Part shown: positions 15,303 to 23,924 of the stretch, in pieces
Numbering within the stretch: position 1 is the stretch's first letter
Layout: each line of letters starts with the position of its first letter
NCBI RefSeq assembly: GCF_016552165.1
Contig: NZ_JACVDA010000017.1
Coordinates: 1 to 43,324, forward strand
Reading direction: 5' to 3'
DNA length: 43,324 bases
Origin: Parvimonas parva
GTDB lineage: Bacteria; Bacillota; Clostridia; Tissierellales; Peptoniphilaceae
Position numbers and translations under genes: made by a program
The notes under the pieces: generated by a model
The model's input: the letters and a program-made list of their open reading frames with translations, nothing else
Database searches by the model: none
What the model was told of the DNA's origin: nothing

Positions 15303-15839
15303 ACAACAGAAGAATTAAAGGATATTAAAGAAAAAGAGGCCAGATGGTATGTGGTACATACATATTCTGGACACGAAAACAAAGTGAAGGCTAATATCGA
15401 AAAATTAGTTATTAATCGTGGTAATGACATTGATATATTTGAAGTTGTTGTTCCAACGGTTAAGGAAGAAACAGAAACTGGAAAGATTAAAGAAAGACAA
15501 CTATTTCCGGGATATGTTTTAGTAAAAATGATAATTACAGATATTTCTTGGTATTTAGTTAGAAATACTAGAGGAGTAACTGGATTTGTTGGTTCAGGAA
15601 ATAAACCTGTGCCATTATCAGAACAAGAAGTTGAGGCTTTAGGAGTTTCAACAAAACCATATAATGATGTGGATATAAACGAAGGAGATTCTATTACAAT
15701 TATAGATGGAGCATTTAAAGATTTAACTGCTAAGGTAATAGAGGTATCTCCAGAAAATGGTAAATTAAAAGCTTTCGTTTCTTTATTTGGAAGAGATACA
15801 CTTGCTGAATTAGACTTTAGCGACGTTGTAAAAAATTAA
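15300..15839 (+). CDS. nusG: Transcription termination/antitermination factor NusG
   Basis: A 179-residue NusG. The NGN domain (about 14-115) has ARWYVVHTYSGHENKVKANIE and the RNA-polymerase-contacting RQLFPGYVLVKM. The KOW domain (about 125-179) has GDSITIIDGAFKDLTAKVIEV and FGRDTLAELDF. It couples RNA polymerase to ribosomes or Rho. Start ATG 15300 gives a slightly longer N-terminus (MTTEELKDIKEKE) than most, and there is no alternative start. It lies in the conserved secE-nusG-rplK order. Confidence 0.97.
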   Translation: MTTEELKDIKEKEARWYVVHTYSGHENKVKANIEKLVINRGNDIDIFEVVVPTVKEETETGKIKERQLFPGYVLVKMIITDISWYLVRNTRGVTGFVGSGNKPVPLSEQEVEALGVSTKPYNDVDINEGDSITIIDGAFKDLTAKVIEVSPENGKLKAFVSLFGRDTLAELDFSDVVKN

Positions 15840-15882
15840 ATTTGAAGATAATTTGAAATATTCAAAACAGAGATATACGAGA

Positions 15883-15911
15883 GTGGGAGGGGTTTAGCAC
15901 CCGAAAACCAC
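15883..15911 (+). promoter_or_regulatory. L1-binding leader site ahead of rplK
   Basis: GTGGGAGG (15883-15890) and CCAC (15908-15911) enclose a short hairpin GGG...CCC. GTGGGAGG is the hallmark of the 23S rRNA L1 stalk, and L1 is known to repress its own mRNA by binding such a mimic. It sits 27 bases before the rplK start, over the initiation region. Confidence 0.7.
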
Positions 15912-15937
15912 ATTAGTTTTTAAGGAGGAACTATAAA

Positions 15938-16363
15938 ATGGCTAAAAAAGTACAAGCATTAGTAAAATTACAAATTCCAGCAGGAAAGGCAACACCTGCT
16001 CCACCAGTAGGTACTGCACTTGGACCTCATGGTGTAAATATAATGCAATTTACAAAAGAATTTAACGCAAGAACAGCTGACCAAGTTGGTTTAATTATTC
16101 CGGTTGTGTTGACTGTTTACCAAGATAGATCATTTACATTCATCACTAAGACTCCACCAGTACCTGTATTAATTAAGAAAAAATTAGGTATTGAATCAGG
16201 TTCAAAAGTACCAAACAGAGATAAAGTTGGTAATTTAACTAAAGAACAAGTTAGAGAAATAGCAGAAGTTAAAATGCCGGACTTAAATGCAGCAAGCATT
16301 GAAGCAGCTATCAGTATGGTTAAAGGTACTGCTAGAAGTATGGGAATAACTGTAGAAGAGTAA
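15938..16363 (+). CDS. rplK: 50S ribosomal protein L11
   Basis: A 141-residue L11. The N-terminal domain has [35 protein letters not shown]. The C-terminal rRNA-binding domain has [23 protein letters not shown]. It forms part of the GTPase-associated centre. AAGGAGGAA lies before the ATG, with an L1-type leader site upstream. Confidence 0.98.
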   Translation: MAKKVQALVKLQIPAGKATPAPPVGTALGPHGVNIMQFTKEFNARTADQVGLIIPVVLTVYQDRSFTFITKTPPVPVLIKKKLGIESGSKVPNRDKVGNLTKEQVREIAEVKMPDLNAASIEAAISMVKGTARSMGITVEE

Positions 16364-16369
16364 TATTAA

Positions 16370-16395
16370 GTGGGAGCAAAATAAGCGAACACCAC
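16370..16395 (+). promoter_or_regulatory. L1-binding leader site ahead of rplA
   Basis: GTGGGAG (16370-16376) and CCAC (16392-16395) repeat the architecture seen before rplK. It lies between the rplK stop and the rplA ribosome-binding site, so L1 could repress each gene separately. Confidence 0.65.
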
Positions 16396-16408
16396 AAGGA
16401 GGATATAA

Positions 16409-17104
16409 ATGAAAAAAGGTAAAAAATATTTAGAAAGTTTAAAATTAATAGACAAAACAAATTTATACGATTTAAAAGAAGCATGTGATTTAGCGATTAA
16501 AACTTCAACTGCAAAATTTGATGAAACAGTAGAATTACATGTTAAGTTAGGTGTTGACTCAAGACACGCTGACCAACAAGTTAGAGGTACAGTAGTATTA
16601 CCTCACGGAACTGGTAAAACTTTAAGAGTTTTAGTTTTATGTAAAGAAAACAAAGCTCAAGAAGCTAAAGATGCCGGTGCTGATTATGTTGGTGGAGATG
16701 ATTACATTCAAAAAATTCAAAATGAAAACTGGTTTGAATTTGACGTAATTGTTGCAACTCCTGATATGATGGGTGTTGTTGGTAGAATTGGTAAAGTTTT
16801 AGGACCTAAAGGTTTAATGCCAAACCCTAAATCAGGAACAGTTACATTTGATGTAGCTAATGCTATTAAAGAAATTAAAGCTGGTAAAGTAGAATACAGA
16901 GTTGATAAAGCTAATATCGTTCACTGCCCTGTAGGAAAAGTTTCTTTCGGAGCAGAAAAGATTGAAGAAAACTTAAGAACATTAATTTCTGCTATTATTA
17001 AAGCTAAACCAGCCGCAGCAAAAGGAAAATATTTAAGATCAGTTTCTATTGCTACAACAATGGGACCTGGAATTAAATTAGCTTCTACAAGATTAGGAGA
17101 ATAA
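16409..17104 (+). CDS. rplA: 50S ribosomal protein L1
   Basis: A 231-residue L1. It has the family landmarks [60 protein letters not shown] (split here by its Gly-rich turn) and TTMGPGIKL near the end. It binds the L1 stalk of 23S rRNA and is the likely repressor of its own operon. AAGGAGG lies eight bases before the ATG. A terminator follows, so rplJ-rplL, usually next, is not adjacent here. Confidence 0.98.
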   Translation: MKKGKKYLESLKLIDKTNLYDLKEACDLAIKTSTAKFDETVELHVKLGVDSRHADQQVRGTVVLPHGTGKTLRVLVLCKENKAQEAKDAGADYVGGDDYIQKIQNENWFEFDVIVATPDMMGVVGRIGKVLGPKGLMPNPKSGTVTFDVANAIKEIKAGKVEYRVDKANIVHCPVGKVSFGAEKIEENLRTLISAIIKAKPAAAKGKYLRSVSIATTMGPGIKLASTRLGE

Positions 17105-17111
17105 TTATATT

Positions 17112-17137
17112 AAGACACCTTAGGGTGTCTTTTTTTA
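17112..17137 (+). terminator. Intrinsic terminator after rplA
   Basis: An 8-bp stem AAGACACC/GGTGTCTT with a TTAG loop is followed by a T run. It ends the rpmG-rplA transcript. Confidence 0.93.
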
Positions 17138-17235
17138 TGTGAAAATTTTAGATGATGATTTTAGTATGAAAACATTATTAAAAAATATATTTTAAATTTA
17201 TCAAAAAGTTTTTTGAAAAATATTCTTTTTATATA

Positions 17236-17264
17236 TGGACTTTTCTATATTTTTTTGATATAAT
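17236..17264 (+). promoter_or_regulatory. Promoter of the HPr-like gene
   Basis: TGGACT (17236-17241) and a perfect TATAAT (17259-17264) with a 17-base spacer lie 36 bases before the start codon. Confidence 0.65.
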
Positions 17265-17299
17265 CTAAATTAAAGAATTAAAAAATAAAGGAGGAAAAT

Positions 17300-17575
17300 A
17301 TGTTAAAGGAAAAGGTTGTAGTTAATTCAGAGATTGGGCTTAATGCTAGAGTGGCTTCTATGTTTTTACGAAATTCGGTAAAATTCAATTCAGATATTAT
17401 TTTAATAAAAGATAATAATAGATATAACGGAAAAAGTATTTTAAGTATTTTATCCATGCAAGTAGGAAATGGGGAAGAGATAGAAATAGAAATAACAGGA
17501 GATGACGAGAAACAAGCAATAGTTTGTTTAACAGCTTTCTTTAAACAAGACTTGAGAGAGTATTATACTATTTAA
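17300..17575 (+). CDS. HPr-family protein, Crh-like (Asn15, Ser46)
   Basis: A 91-residue HPr fold. The active-site loop reads GLNARVAS, so position 15, the phosphorylatable His of ptsH products (GLHARPA), is Asn. The regulatory serine is kept: NGKSILSI places Ser46 exactly. A protein with position 15 lost but Ser46 retained matches Bacillus Crh (Gln15), which cannot pass phosphate to sugars but serves HPr kinase/CcpA signalling. The gene is monocistronic with its own promoter and tandem hairpins behind it, not in the pts operon or the whiA-crh context. GGAGG precedes the ATG. A catalytically dead HPr with another role is possible. Confidence 0.85.
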   Translation: MLKEKVVVNSEIGLNARVASMFLRNSVKFNSDIILIKDNNRYNGKSILSILSMQVGNGEEIEIEITGDDEKQAIVCLTAFFKQDLREYYTI

Positions 17576-17650
17576 TCTACATATAAATTAAAATATAGTA
17601 AAAAAATTTCTGCTAAGATAACTTAAATTAATTTAAATTTATATCATAAA

Positions 17651-17674
17651 AAAAATCCCTAAAAAGGGATTTTT
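17651..17674 (+). terminator. Terminator hairpin 1 after HPr-like gene
   Basis: A perfect 10-bp stem AAAAATCCCT/AGGGATTTTT with an AAAA loop lies 75 bases after the stop codon. Confidence 0.8.
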
Positions 17675-17679
17675 AGAGT

Positions 17680-17713
17680 TCAGACAAAACTAATGCTTTG
17701 TATGCACTCTGAA
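17680..17713 (+). other. Hairpin between two terminators
   Basis: TTCAGACAAA pairs imperfectly with TTTG and TCTGAA across a loop holding ACTAATGC and TATGCAC. With the next terminator it could form a small folded RNA read from upstream. No known family was recognised. Confidence 0.35.
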
Positions 17714-17738
17714 TACTGGTTAACCCAGTATTTTTTTT
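17712..17738 (+). terminator. Terminator hairpin 2, canonical
   Basis: A perfect 8-bp stem AATACTGG/CCAGTATT with loop TTAAC is followed by eight T residues. It has a stronger classical shape than the first hairpin 40 bases upstream. Confidence 0.9.
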
Positions 17739-18018
17739 GCCCATATTTTGTGTCTTATTACTATTAGATAGATATAGTATGGTATTTTAAATGAATATAT
17801 TTTAAAAATAATTTAGATTTTTTATATAAAAATTTTTTATTAATAATATAAAAAATTAGTAAAAAATATTTTTTTGTTTTGATAAAAATTTAAGTTTTTG
17901 TATTGTCTATAAAACTAAATTAAATTTAATTGTTATTAAAATTAACAAAATAACGGTTCGGATAAAATATTTCTTTTGAAAAAACGTCAAAATTTTTAAT
18001 ACTTCATAGGCTAAATGC
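17739..18018. other. Long AT-rich non-coding spacer
   Basis: 280 bases of extreme AT content between the HPr terminators and the formate dehydrogenase promoter. I see no open reading frame of note, tRNA or clear repeat. It may hold upstream promoter elements. Confidence 0.5.
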
Positions 18019-18047
18019 TTGAAAAATCTTATAAATTTTGCTATACT
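18019..18047 (+). promoter_or_regulatory. Promoter of the formate dehydrogenase operon
   Basis: TTGAAA (18019-18024) and TATACT (18042-18047) with a 17-base spacer. The leader to the first gene is nearly 190 bases and contains an imperfect hairpin at 18052-18085 (GACTAT paired with ATAGTC, plus GTG/CAC). Confidence 0.7.
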
Positions 18048-18239
18048 TTAAGTGTAAAATAGTCTAATTACTGACTATATTTCACAAAGAATAACCGTAT
18101 ATTAGTTATATACTAGAATGAGTACATATTTATATTTTTAGACTTTACAATTTAATACTTAATGTTTAAAAAAACATATACTATTTATTTTTTATATTCT
18201 TTATATGGTTTTTCTAAACTTTTTAAAAGGAGGCAAATT

Positions 18240-18725
18240 ATGGCTTTTGTTTTTAATGTTGAAGAAAATCAAGACAAAATAAATGAACTTTGTGAATTTA
18301 TCGATAAGAAAAAAGACATTCCTGGAGCGTTGATGCCGGTTTTACAGGAAGCTCAAAGTATTTTTGGTTATCTTCCAGAAGAAATTATGGATTTGATAGC
18401 AAAGAGAATGAAGATATTTCCTGCTAAAGTGTTTGGAGTGGCGACTTTTTATTCACAATTTTCATTCATTCCAAAAGGTAAGTACCAAGTTTCTGTTTGT
18501 ATGGGAACTGCTTGCTATGTAAAAGGTGCTCAAGAAATTTTAGATGAGTTCTGCGATAGAATAGGGGTAGCTGTTGGCGGAACAAGTGAAGATTTAAAAT
18601 TCTCTGTGGCTCAAACTCGTTGTATCGGGGAATGTAACTTAGCTCCTGTAGTTACAATAAATGAAGATGTTTATGCTTATATTAAAAAGGCAGACATTAG
18701 AAGAATAATGAGAAAGTATAAATAG
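18240..18725 (+). CDS. NuoE/HymA-like [2Fe-2S] subunit
   Basis: A 161-residue thioredoxin-like [2Fe-2S] protein of the NuoE/HndA/HymA family. The four ligands appear as CMGTAC (C-x4-C) and CIGEC (C-x3-C), following GVATFYSQF and KYQVSV. It passes electrons between the flavin subunit and the catalytic subunit. ATG 18240 follows AAAGGAGG; the upstream in-frame ATG at 18162 adds a hydrophobic, non-family extension and is rejected. It is first in the operon with hymB-like and fdhF-like genes. Confidence 0.9.
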   Translation: MAFVFNVEENQDKINELCEFIDKKKDIPGALMPVLQEAQSIFGYLPEEIMDLIAKRMKIFPAKVFGVATFYSQFSFIPKGKYQVSVCMGTACYVKGAQEILDEFCDRIGVAVGGTSEDLKFSVAQTRCIGECNLAPVVTINEDVYAYIKKADIRRIMRKYK

Positions 18726-18735
18726 GGGTGATTTT

Positions 18736-20331
18736 ATGATAAAGACTCAAGTAGATATGAAAGTACTAGATACTATCAAAGAAAAAAACTATCCTCTATT
18801 AATTGAAAGGTTAAAACAAGAACCTGAAAAGTACATAGTTGACGAAAACGGTATTCGTCTAAAAGGGGAGTTTTTTGAAAAACAAACTAGAATTGCTTTA
18901 AAGAATTTTGGTATTGTTGATGAACATAGTGTTGAAGAATATGTTGCTTTAGGTGGTTACTATGCTTTAGCTAAGGTTATTAGTAGTTGTACTCCTGAAG
19001 ATGTAGTTAATGAAATGAAAAATTCAGGTCTTAGAGGACGTGGTGGTGCAGGTTTCCCTACTGGTAGAAAGTGGGAAGGTGCTATGCAACAACCTGCAGG
19101 ACAAAAATATGTTGTATGTAATGCCGATGAAGGTGACCCTGGTGCGTTCATGGATAGGTCTATCCTTGAAGGCGACCCACATTCAGTATTGGAAGGAATG
19201 GCAATCTGTGGTTATGCAATAGGGGCTGATAGAGGTTTTATTTACGTTAGAGCTGAATATCCTAAGGCTGTTGTAAACTTAAGAGAGGCTATTAAAAAAG
19301 CTGAAGATGCAAATCTTCTTGGCGATAATATTATGGGAACAGATTTTAGTTTCCATGTTGAATTAAGACTTGGTGCTGGAGCGTTTGTTTGTGGTGAAGG
19401 TACTGCTCTTATTGAATCTATTGAAGGTAAACGTGGTATGCCTAGAACTAAGGTTTACAGAACAACTGTTAAAGGTTTATTCCAAAAACCTACAGTTTTA
19501 AATAATGTTGAAACTTTTGCAAATGTTCCACAAATTTTGGATAAGGGTTCTAATTGGTATAAATCAATCGGAACAGAAGATAGTTCAGGAACTAAGGTAT
19601 TTGCTCTTGTAGGTAAGGTTGCAAATGCAGGTCTTGTTGAAGTTCCTATGGGTACTACTATTAATGAAATTGTATATGGTATCGGTGGTGGTACCGGTAA
19701 TGATAAAAAAGTAAAAGCTGTACAAACTGGTGGACCATCAGGTGGTTGTATTCCGACTGATTACTTTGATACTCCGGTAGATTTCGGTTCTCTTGCGAAA
19801 ATCGGTTCTATTATGGGTTCAGGTGGTATGGTTGTTATGGACGAAACTGACTGTATGGTTGACATCGCTAGATTTTTCTTGGACTTTACTGTTGAAGAAT
19901 CTTGTGGTAAATGTGTTCCTTGTAGAGAAGGTACAAAGAGAATGTTAGAATTACTGGAAAAAATAACTTCCGGTAAAGGTGAAGACGGAGATATTGAAAG
20001 ACTTGAAGACCTTTCAGAAACTATTACTGTTGCATCTCTTTGTGGTCTTGGACAAACTGCTGCAAACCCAGTAGTAAGTACGCTTCATTATTTTAGAAAT
20101 GAGTATGAGGCTCATATTTATGATAAGAAATGTCCTGCTGGAGTTTGTCAATCACTTCTTGAGTTCTTTATTACAGACAAATGTGTTGGCTGTACTAAAT
20201 GTGCTAAAGCTTGTCCAGTTGACTGTATTACTGGTGTTCAAAAGGAATTACATGTTATTGAACCTTCTAAATGTGTTAAATGTGGCTCTTGTGAAGATGC
20301 CTGTCCAGTTAATGCTATAATCAGAAGATAG
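18736..20331 (+). CDS. NuoF/HymB-like NAD(P)-binding flavoprotein subunit
   Basis: A 531-residue NuoF/HndC/HymB family subunit. The FMN/NAD region carries GLRGRGGAGFPTGRKWE and YVVCNADEGDPGAFMDR. The N3 [4Fe-4S] motif ESCGKCVPCREG lies near residue 388. Two C-terminal ferredoxin clusters are CVGCTKCAKACPVDC (about 480-500) and CVKCGSCEDACPVNA (about 510-530). The short N-terminus lacks the extra [2Fe-2S] domain of longer HydB proteins. It would let formate electrons reach NAD(P)+, or ferredoxin if the complex bifurcates. Its stop lies 16 bases before the FDH gene. Confidence 0.92.
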   Translation: MIKTQVDMKVLDTIKEKNYPLLIERLKQEPEKYIVDENGIRLKGEFFEKQTRIALKNFGIVDEHSVEEYVALGGYYALAKVISSCTPEDVVNEMKNSGLRGRGGAGFPTGRKWEGAMQQPAGQKYVVCNADEGDPGAFMDRSILEGDPHSVLEGMAICGYAIGADRGFIYVRAEYPKAVVNLREAIKKAEDANLLGDNIMGTDFSFHVELRLGAGAFVCGEGTALIESIEGKRGMPRTKVYRTTVKGLFQKPTVLNNVETFANVPQILDKGSNWYKSIGTEDSSGTKVFALVGKVANAGLVEVPMGTTINEIVYGIGGGTGNDKKVKAVQTGGPSGGCIPTDYFDTPVDFGSLAKIGSIMGSGGMVVMDETDCMVDIARFFLDFTVEESCGKCVPCREGTKRMLELLEKITSGKGEDGDIERLEDLSETITVASLCGLGQTAANPVVSTLHYFRNEYEAHIYDKKCPAGVCQSLLEFFITDKCVGCTKCAKACPVDCITGVQKELHVIEPSKCVKCGSCEDACPVNAIIRR

Positions 20332-20347
20332 GTTCAGGAGGTATATT

Positions 20348-23110
20348 ATGGCTAATATGATTAATTTAACTATAAATGGCAAAAATGTTAGTGTTGAAAA
20401 AGGAACTACTATCATTGAGGCTGCTAAAAAAGTTGGAGTTGATATTCCTAACTTATGTTATGAAAAAAGCCTTACTGCCTTTGCTGGTTGTAGAATGTGT
20501 GTTGTTGAAATTGAAGGAAGCAGAAAGCTAGAAACTGCTTGTTCTACACTTGCTAAAGAAGGTATGGTTGTTAATACTGAAAGTGAAAAATTAACAAAAA
20601 TAAGAAGAAATATTTTAGATTTACTATTTTCTAACCACCCAAGTGATTGTTTAACTTGTGATATGGTTGGTAATTGTAAATTACAAGAATATTGTTATAG
20701 ATATGGAATGAAAAAAGGTACTTGGATTGGTGAAGTTCAAAATCATGAAATTGATGCTAACAATCCTGTTATGATTAGAAATCAAAACAAATGTATCCTT
20801 TGTGGTAAATGTGTTAGAGTTTGTCAAGATGTTCAAGTTACAGGTGCTATTGACTTTGTAGATAGAGGTTTTGTTGCTCATATAGGAACACATAAAAATT
20901 TAGATTTAAATACAGAAAACTGTAGATTCTGTGGACAATGTATCAGCGTTTGTCCAACAGGTGCTTTACTTAATAAGCAATTAATGGGAACTAGACCATG
21001 GGAAATTAAAAAAGTTAGAACAACTTGTCCTTTCTGTGGTACTGGTTGTAACTTTGATTTAAATGTTAATACTAGAACTGGAAAAGTTATTGGTGTTACT
21101 CCAAATCCAGATTCTCCTATAAATGGAACACAACTTTGTGTTAAAGGAAGATTTCATGTTGACTTAATAAACAGTGAAGATAGACTTACTGACCCATTGA
21201 TTAAAAGAAATGGTGTTTTTGAAAAAGCAACTTGGGATGAAGCACTTAATTTAATTGTTGATAAGTTTAACGAAATAAAACAAAATTACGGACCAGATGC
21301 TATTGCTGGATTATCTTCTGCTAGAACTTGTAATGAAGATAACTATACATTCCAAAAAATGATGCGTGTGGCTGTTGGAACAAACAACGTTGACCACTGT
21401 GCGAGAACCTGACATGCTCCTACAGTTGCAGGTCTTGCAACAACACTTGGAGAAGGAGCAATGACAAACACCGTTAATGAAGTTTTTGATACAGATTTAA
21501 TGTTTGTTATTGGGTCAAACTCAACAGAAGCCCACCCTATAATTGGAAATAAAATGCAACAATCTCACAGAAAAGGAACTAAACTTATAGTTGTTGATCC
21601 TAGAAAAACTGAGATTGCAAGAGAAGCAGACTTACACCTTTCTTTAAAATCAGGTACAGATGCTGCCTTAATAAATGGAATGTTACATATCATCATAAAA
21701 GAAGAACTTTATGATAAAGAATATGTAAAAGAAAGAGTTGAAGGCTTTGAAAATGTTAAAGAAATTGTAGAAAAGTACACTCCTGAACTTGTAAGTAAAA
21801 TTACAACTCTTCCAGTTGAACAAATTTATAAAGCTGCAAGGATGTTCGCAGGAGTAAATGTTGCTGCAATTTACTATACACTTGGAATAACAGAACATAC
21901 AACAGGTACTTCTAATGTAATGAATCTTTCAAACCTTGGACTTGTTTGTGGATATATCGGTAAAAAAGGTGGCGGTATAAACCCAATGCGTGGACAAAAC
22001 AATGTACAAGGAGCATGTGATGTGGCAGCTCTTCCAAATTATTATCCTGGATATAGAAAAGTTGTTGAAGAAAAAGATGCTTTATTATTTGAAGAAATTT
22101 GGGGAACTAAATTAAATAGAAAATTAGGTCTTAGAATTCCAGAAATGTTAGATGAAGCTGTTGAAGGAAAACTTAAAGCGATGTATGTAATGGGAGAAGA
22201 TCCAATACTTTCAGACCCTGATGCAAACCATGTTAAACATGCTATGGGTAATTTGGACTTTTTAGTAGTTCAAGATATTAACTTAACTGAAACTGCAAAA
22301 ATTGCAGATGTTGTATTACCAGCTACATGTTATGCAGAAAAAGATGGAACATTTACAGCTTCTGAAAGAAGATTACAAAGAGTTAGAAAAGCTGTTGACG
22401 CTCCGGGACAAGCTCGTGTTGACTGGGAAATATTAGCTGATATAGCAAGAAGACTTGGAGCTAAGGGATTTGATTTTAAAACATCTGAAGATGTATTTAA
22501 TGATATAAGAAAAGCAATGCCTACATACAGAGGTATAACTTATGATAGAATAGATAAAGAAAATGGTATTCAATGGCCATGCTATGATGAAAATGATCCA
22601 GGAACACCATATTTACACAAAGGTAAATTTGTGAGAGGTCCTAAAGCTCTTATGGTACCAGTTGAATATGAAGGACCAAAAGAACTTGAAAATGAAGAAT
22701 ATCCTATCATTCTTACAACAGGTAGAGTATTATATCATTACAATGTAATGACAAGATATTCAAATGCATTAGATTCTATTCAACCTCATGAATTGATTGA
22801 AATTTCAAAAGAAGATGCTGAAAAACATGATATAGAAAATGGAGATTTTGTTAGAGTAACTTCAAGAAGAGGAAGCGTTGTTGGTAGAGCTAAAATTACA
22901 GACAGAGTAAAAGAAGGACTTATGTATATGACTTTCCACTTCTCTGAAACACCGGTTAACCAACTAACAAGTTCACACTATGATCCAATCTCAAAAACAG
23001 CAGAATATAAAGTAACTGCTGTTAATATCAAGAAAGTAAATAAACTTGATAAAGGATTGGAAAGTGAAAAATTCGTTGACTTAAATGAATTGGTTGAAGA
23101 AATAGTTTAA
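20348..23110 (+). CDS. fdhF: Selenocysteine formate dehydrogenase, NuoG-type N-terminus
   Basis: A 920-residue catalytic subunit read through an in-frame TGA (21410-21412) as selenocysteine 355, in context HCART-U-HAPTVAGLATTLG, the FdhF active-site pattern. Domains: NuoG-like [2Fe-2S] (CRMCVVEI), His/Cys cluster (CLTCDMVGNCKLQEYC), two [4Fe-4S] ferredoxin motifs (CILCGKCVRVC and CRFCGQCISVC), the [4Fe-4S] of molybdopterin enzymes (CPFCGTGC), then the Mo/W-bis-PGD domains ending in the dinucleotide-binding domain. It oxidises formate or reduces CO2 in the cytoplasm with the HymA/HymB-like subunits. A SECIS hairpin lies directly after the UGA. It requires SelA/B/C/D, not in this window. Read without selenocysteine it would split into 354- and roughly 550-residue pieces. 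Confidence 0.95.
21410..21452 (+). promoter_or_regulatory. Sec UGA codon and bacterial SECIS hairpin
   Basis: TGA 21410-21412 is followed by a stem-loop with apical stem GTTGCA/TGCAAC (21425-21430, 21436-21441), loop GGTCT, and possible lower pairing CTCC/GGAG (21417-21420, 21449-21452). The loop and distance closely resemble the Escherichia coli fdhF SECIS, where SelB binds the GU of the loop. Confidence 0.92.
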
Positions 23111-23122
23111 TTGAAAAGTATT

Positions 23123-23154
23123 AAAAGTTGAAGACTTGTTCTTCAACTTTTTTT
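23123..23154 (+). terminator. Intrinsic terminator after fdhF
   Basis: A perfect 12-bp stem AAAAGTTGAAGA/TCTTCAACTTTT with loop CTTGT is followed by T residues. Confidence 0.93.
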
Positions 23155-23174
23155 ATGTTTAAATCCGTTTTTTG

Positions 23175-23203
23175 TTGAAACTTGTGTAGATTTGATATAT
23201 ACT
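23175..23203 (+). promoter_or_regulatory. Promoter of the two-component operon
   Basis: TTGAAA (23175-23180) and TATACT (23198-23203) with a 17-base spacer lie 38 bases before the response-regulator ATG. Confidence 0.75.
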
Positions 23204-23240
23204 TATAGTAATATATTTATTTTTATTTGAGGAGAAGATT

Positions 23241-23924
23241 ATGAATAAGATTTTATTAGTTGAAGATGAAGATAATATTAGATTATTTACAAAAATAAAT
23301 CTTGAAAGAGAAGGTTTTGAAGTTTTAGAGGCTGAAAGTGGAGAAAAGGGTGTAGAACTTGCTTTAAAATACAATCCACAAGTTGTTATTTTAGATATAA
23401 TGTTACCTGGAATAGACGGTTTTGAAGTTTGTAAAATTTTAAGAGAAAAACTTCCTAAGATTGGTATAATAATGCTTACCGCAAAAACTCAAGATGTTGA
23501 TAGAATTAATGGATTAGAAAATGGTACTGATGATTATTTAAGCAAACCATTTAATCCGGTTGAGCTTATTTTGAGAATTAAATCTTTGATAAGACGTATA
23601 GATTCAATCCAAAATAATAGTGATTTAATTAATATTTATCCTTTTAAATTGGATTTGTATTCTAAAACTTTTTATAAAGAAGGTAAAGAAATAGAACTTA
23701 CACCAACAGAACTTGCAATGGTTACTATTTTTGTTTCTAATCCGGGAAGAGCATTTTCAAGAAATGAACTTTTGAATATGACTTGGGGTGAAGATTTCGA
23801 AGGGGATATTAAAATAGTAGATGTTAATATAAGACGTCTTAGAGCTAAGATTGAAGATAATTCAAGTAAACCAAAGTATATTGAAACTGTTTGGGGGACG
23901 GGTTATAGATGGAATTCAAACTAA
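23241..23924 (+). CDS. OmpR/PhoB-family response regulator
   Basis: A 227-residue regulator. The receiver domain has acidic Glu8/Asp9, phosphoacceptor Asp52 (VVILDIMLPGIDG), switch Thr80 and Lys102 (YLSKPFNP). A winged-helix DNA-binding domain (about 128-225) has the pattern ELTPTELAMVTIFVSNPGRAF and DVNIRRLRAKIE...GTGYRW. GAGGAG lies before the ATG. It overlaps the kinase gene by 16 bases, so the two form a cognate pair. The signal and regulon cannot be told from sequence; the third gene of the operon may be a target or accessory. Confidence 0.95.
   Translation: MNKILLVEDEDNIRLFTKINLEREGFEVLEAESGEKGVELALKYNPQVVILDIMLPGIDGFEVCKILREKLPKIGIIMLTAKTQDVDRINGLENGTDDYLSKPFNPVELILRIKSLIRRIDSIQNNSDLINIYPFKLDLYSKTFYKEGKEIELTPTELAMVTIFVSNPGRAFSRNELLNMTWGEDFEGDIKIVDVNIRRLRAKIEDNSSKPKYIETVWGTGYRWNSN

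Noticed and set aside
17300-17575. Canonical ptsH (phosphocarrier HPr)
   Set aside because: Position 15 is Asn, so it cannot accept phosphate from enzyme I.
18162-18239. N-terminal extension of the NuoE-like subunit from ATG 18162
   Set aside because: It is hydrophobic and not family-like, and the AAAGGAGG site belongs to ATG 18240.
21410-21412. In-frame TGA splitting the formate dehydrogenase gene, as a nonsense mutation or frameshift
   Set aside because: The codon is at the exact FdhF selenocysteine site, the reading frame continues unchanged, and a SECIS hairpin follows immediately.
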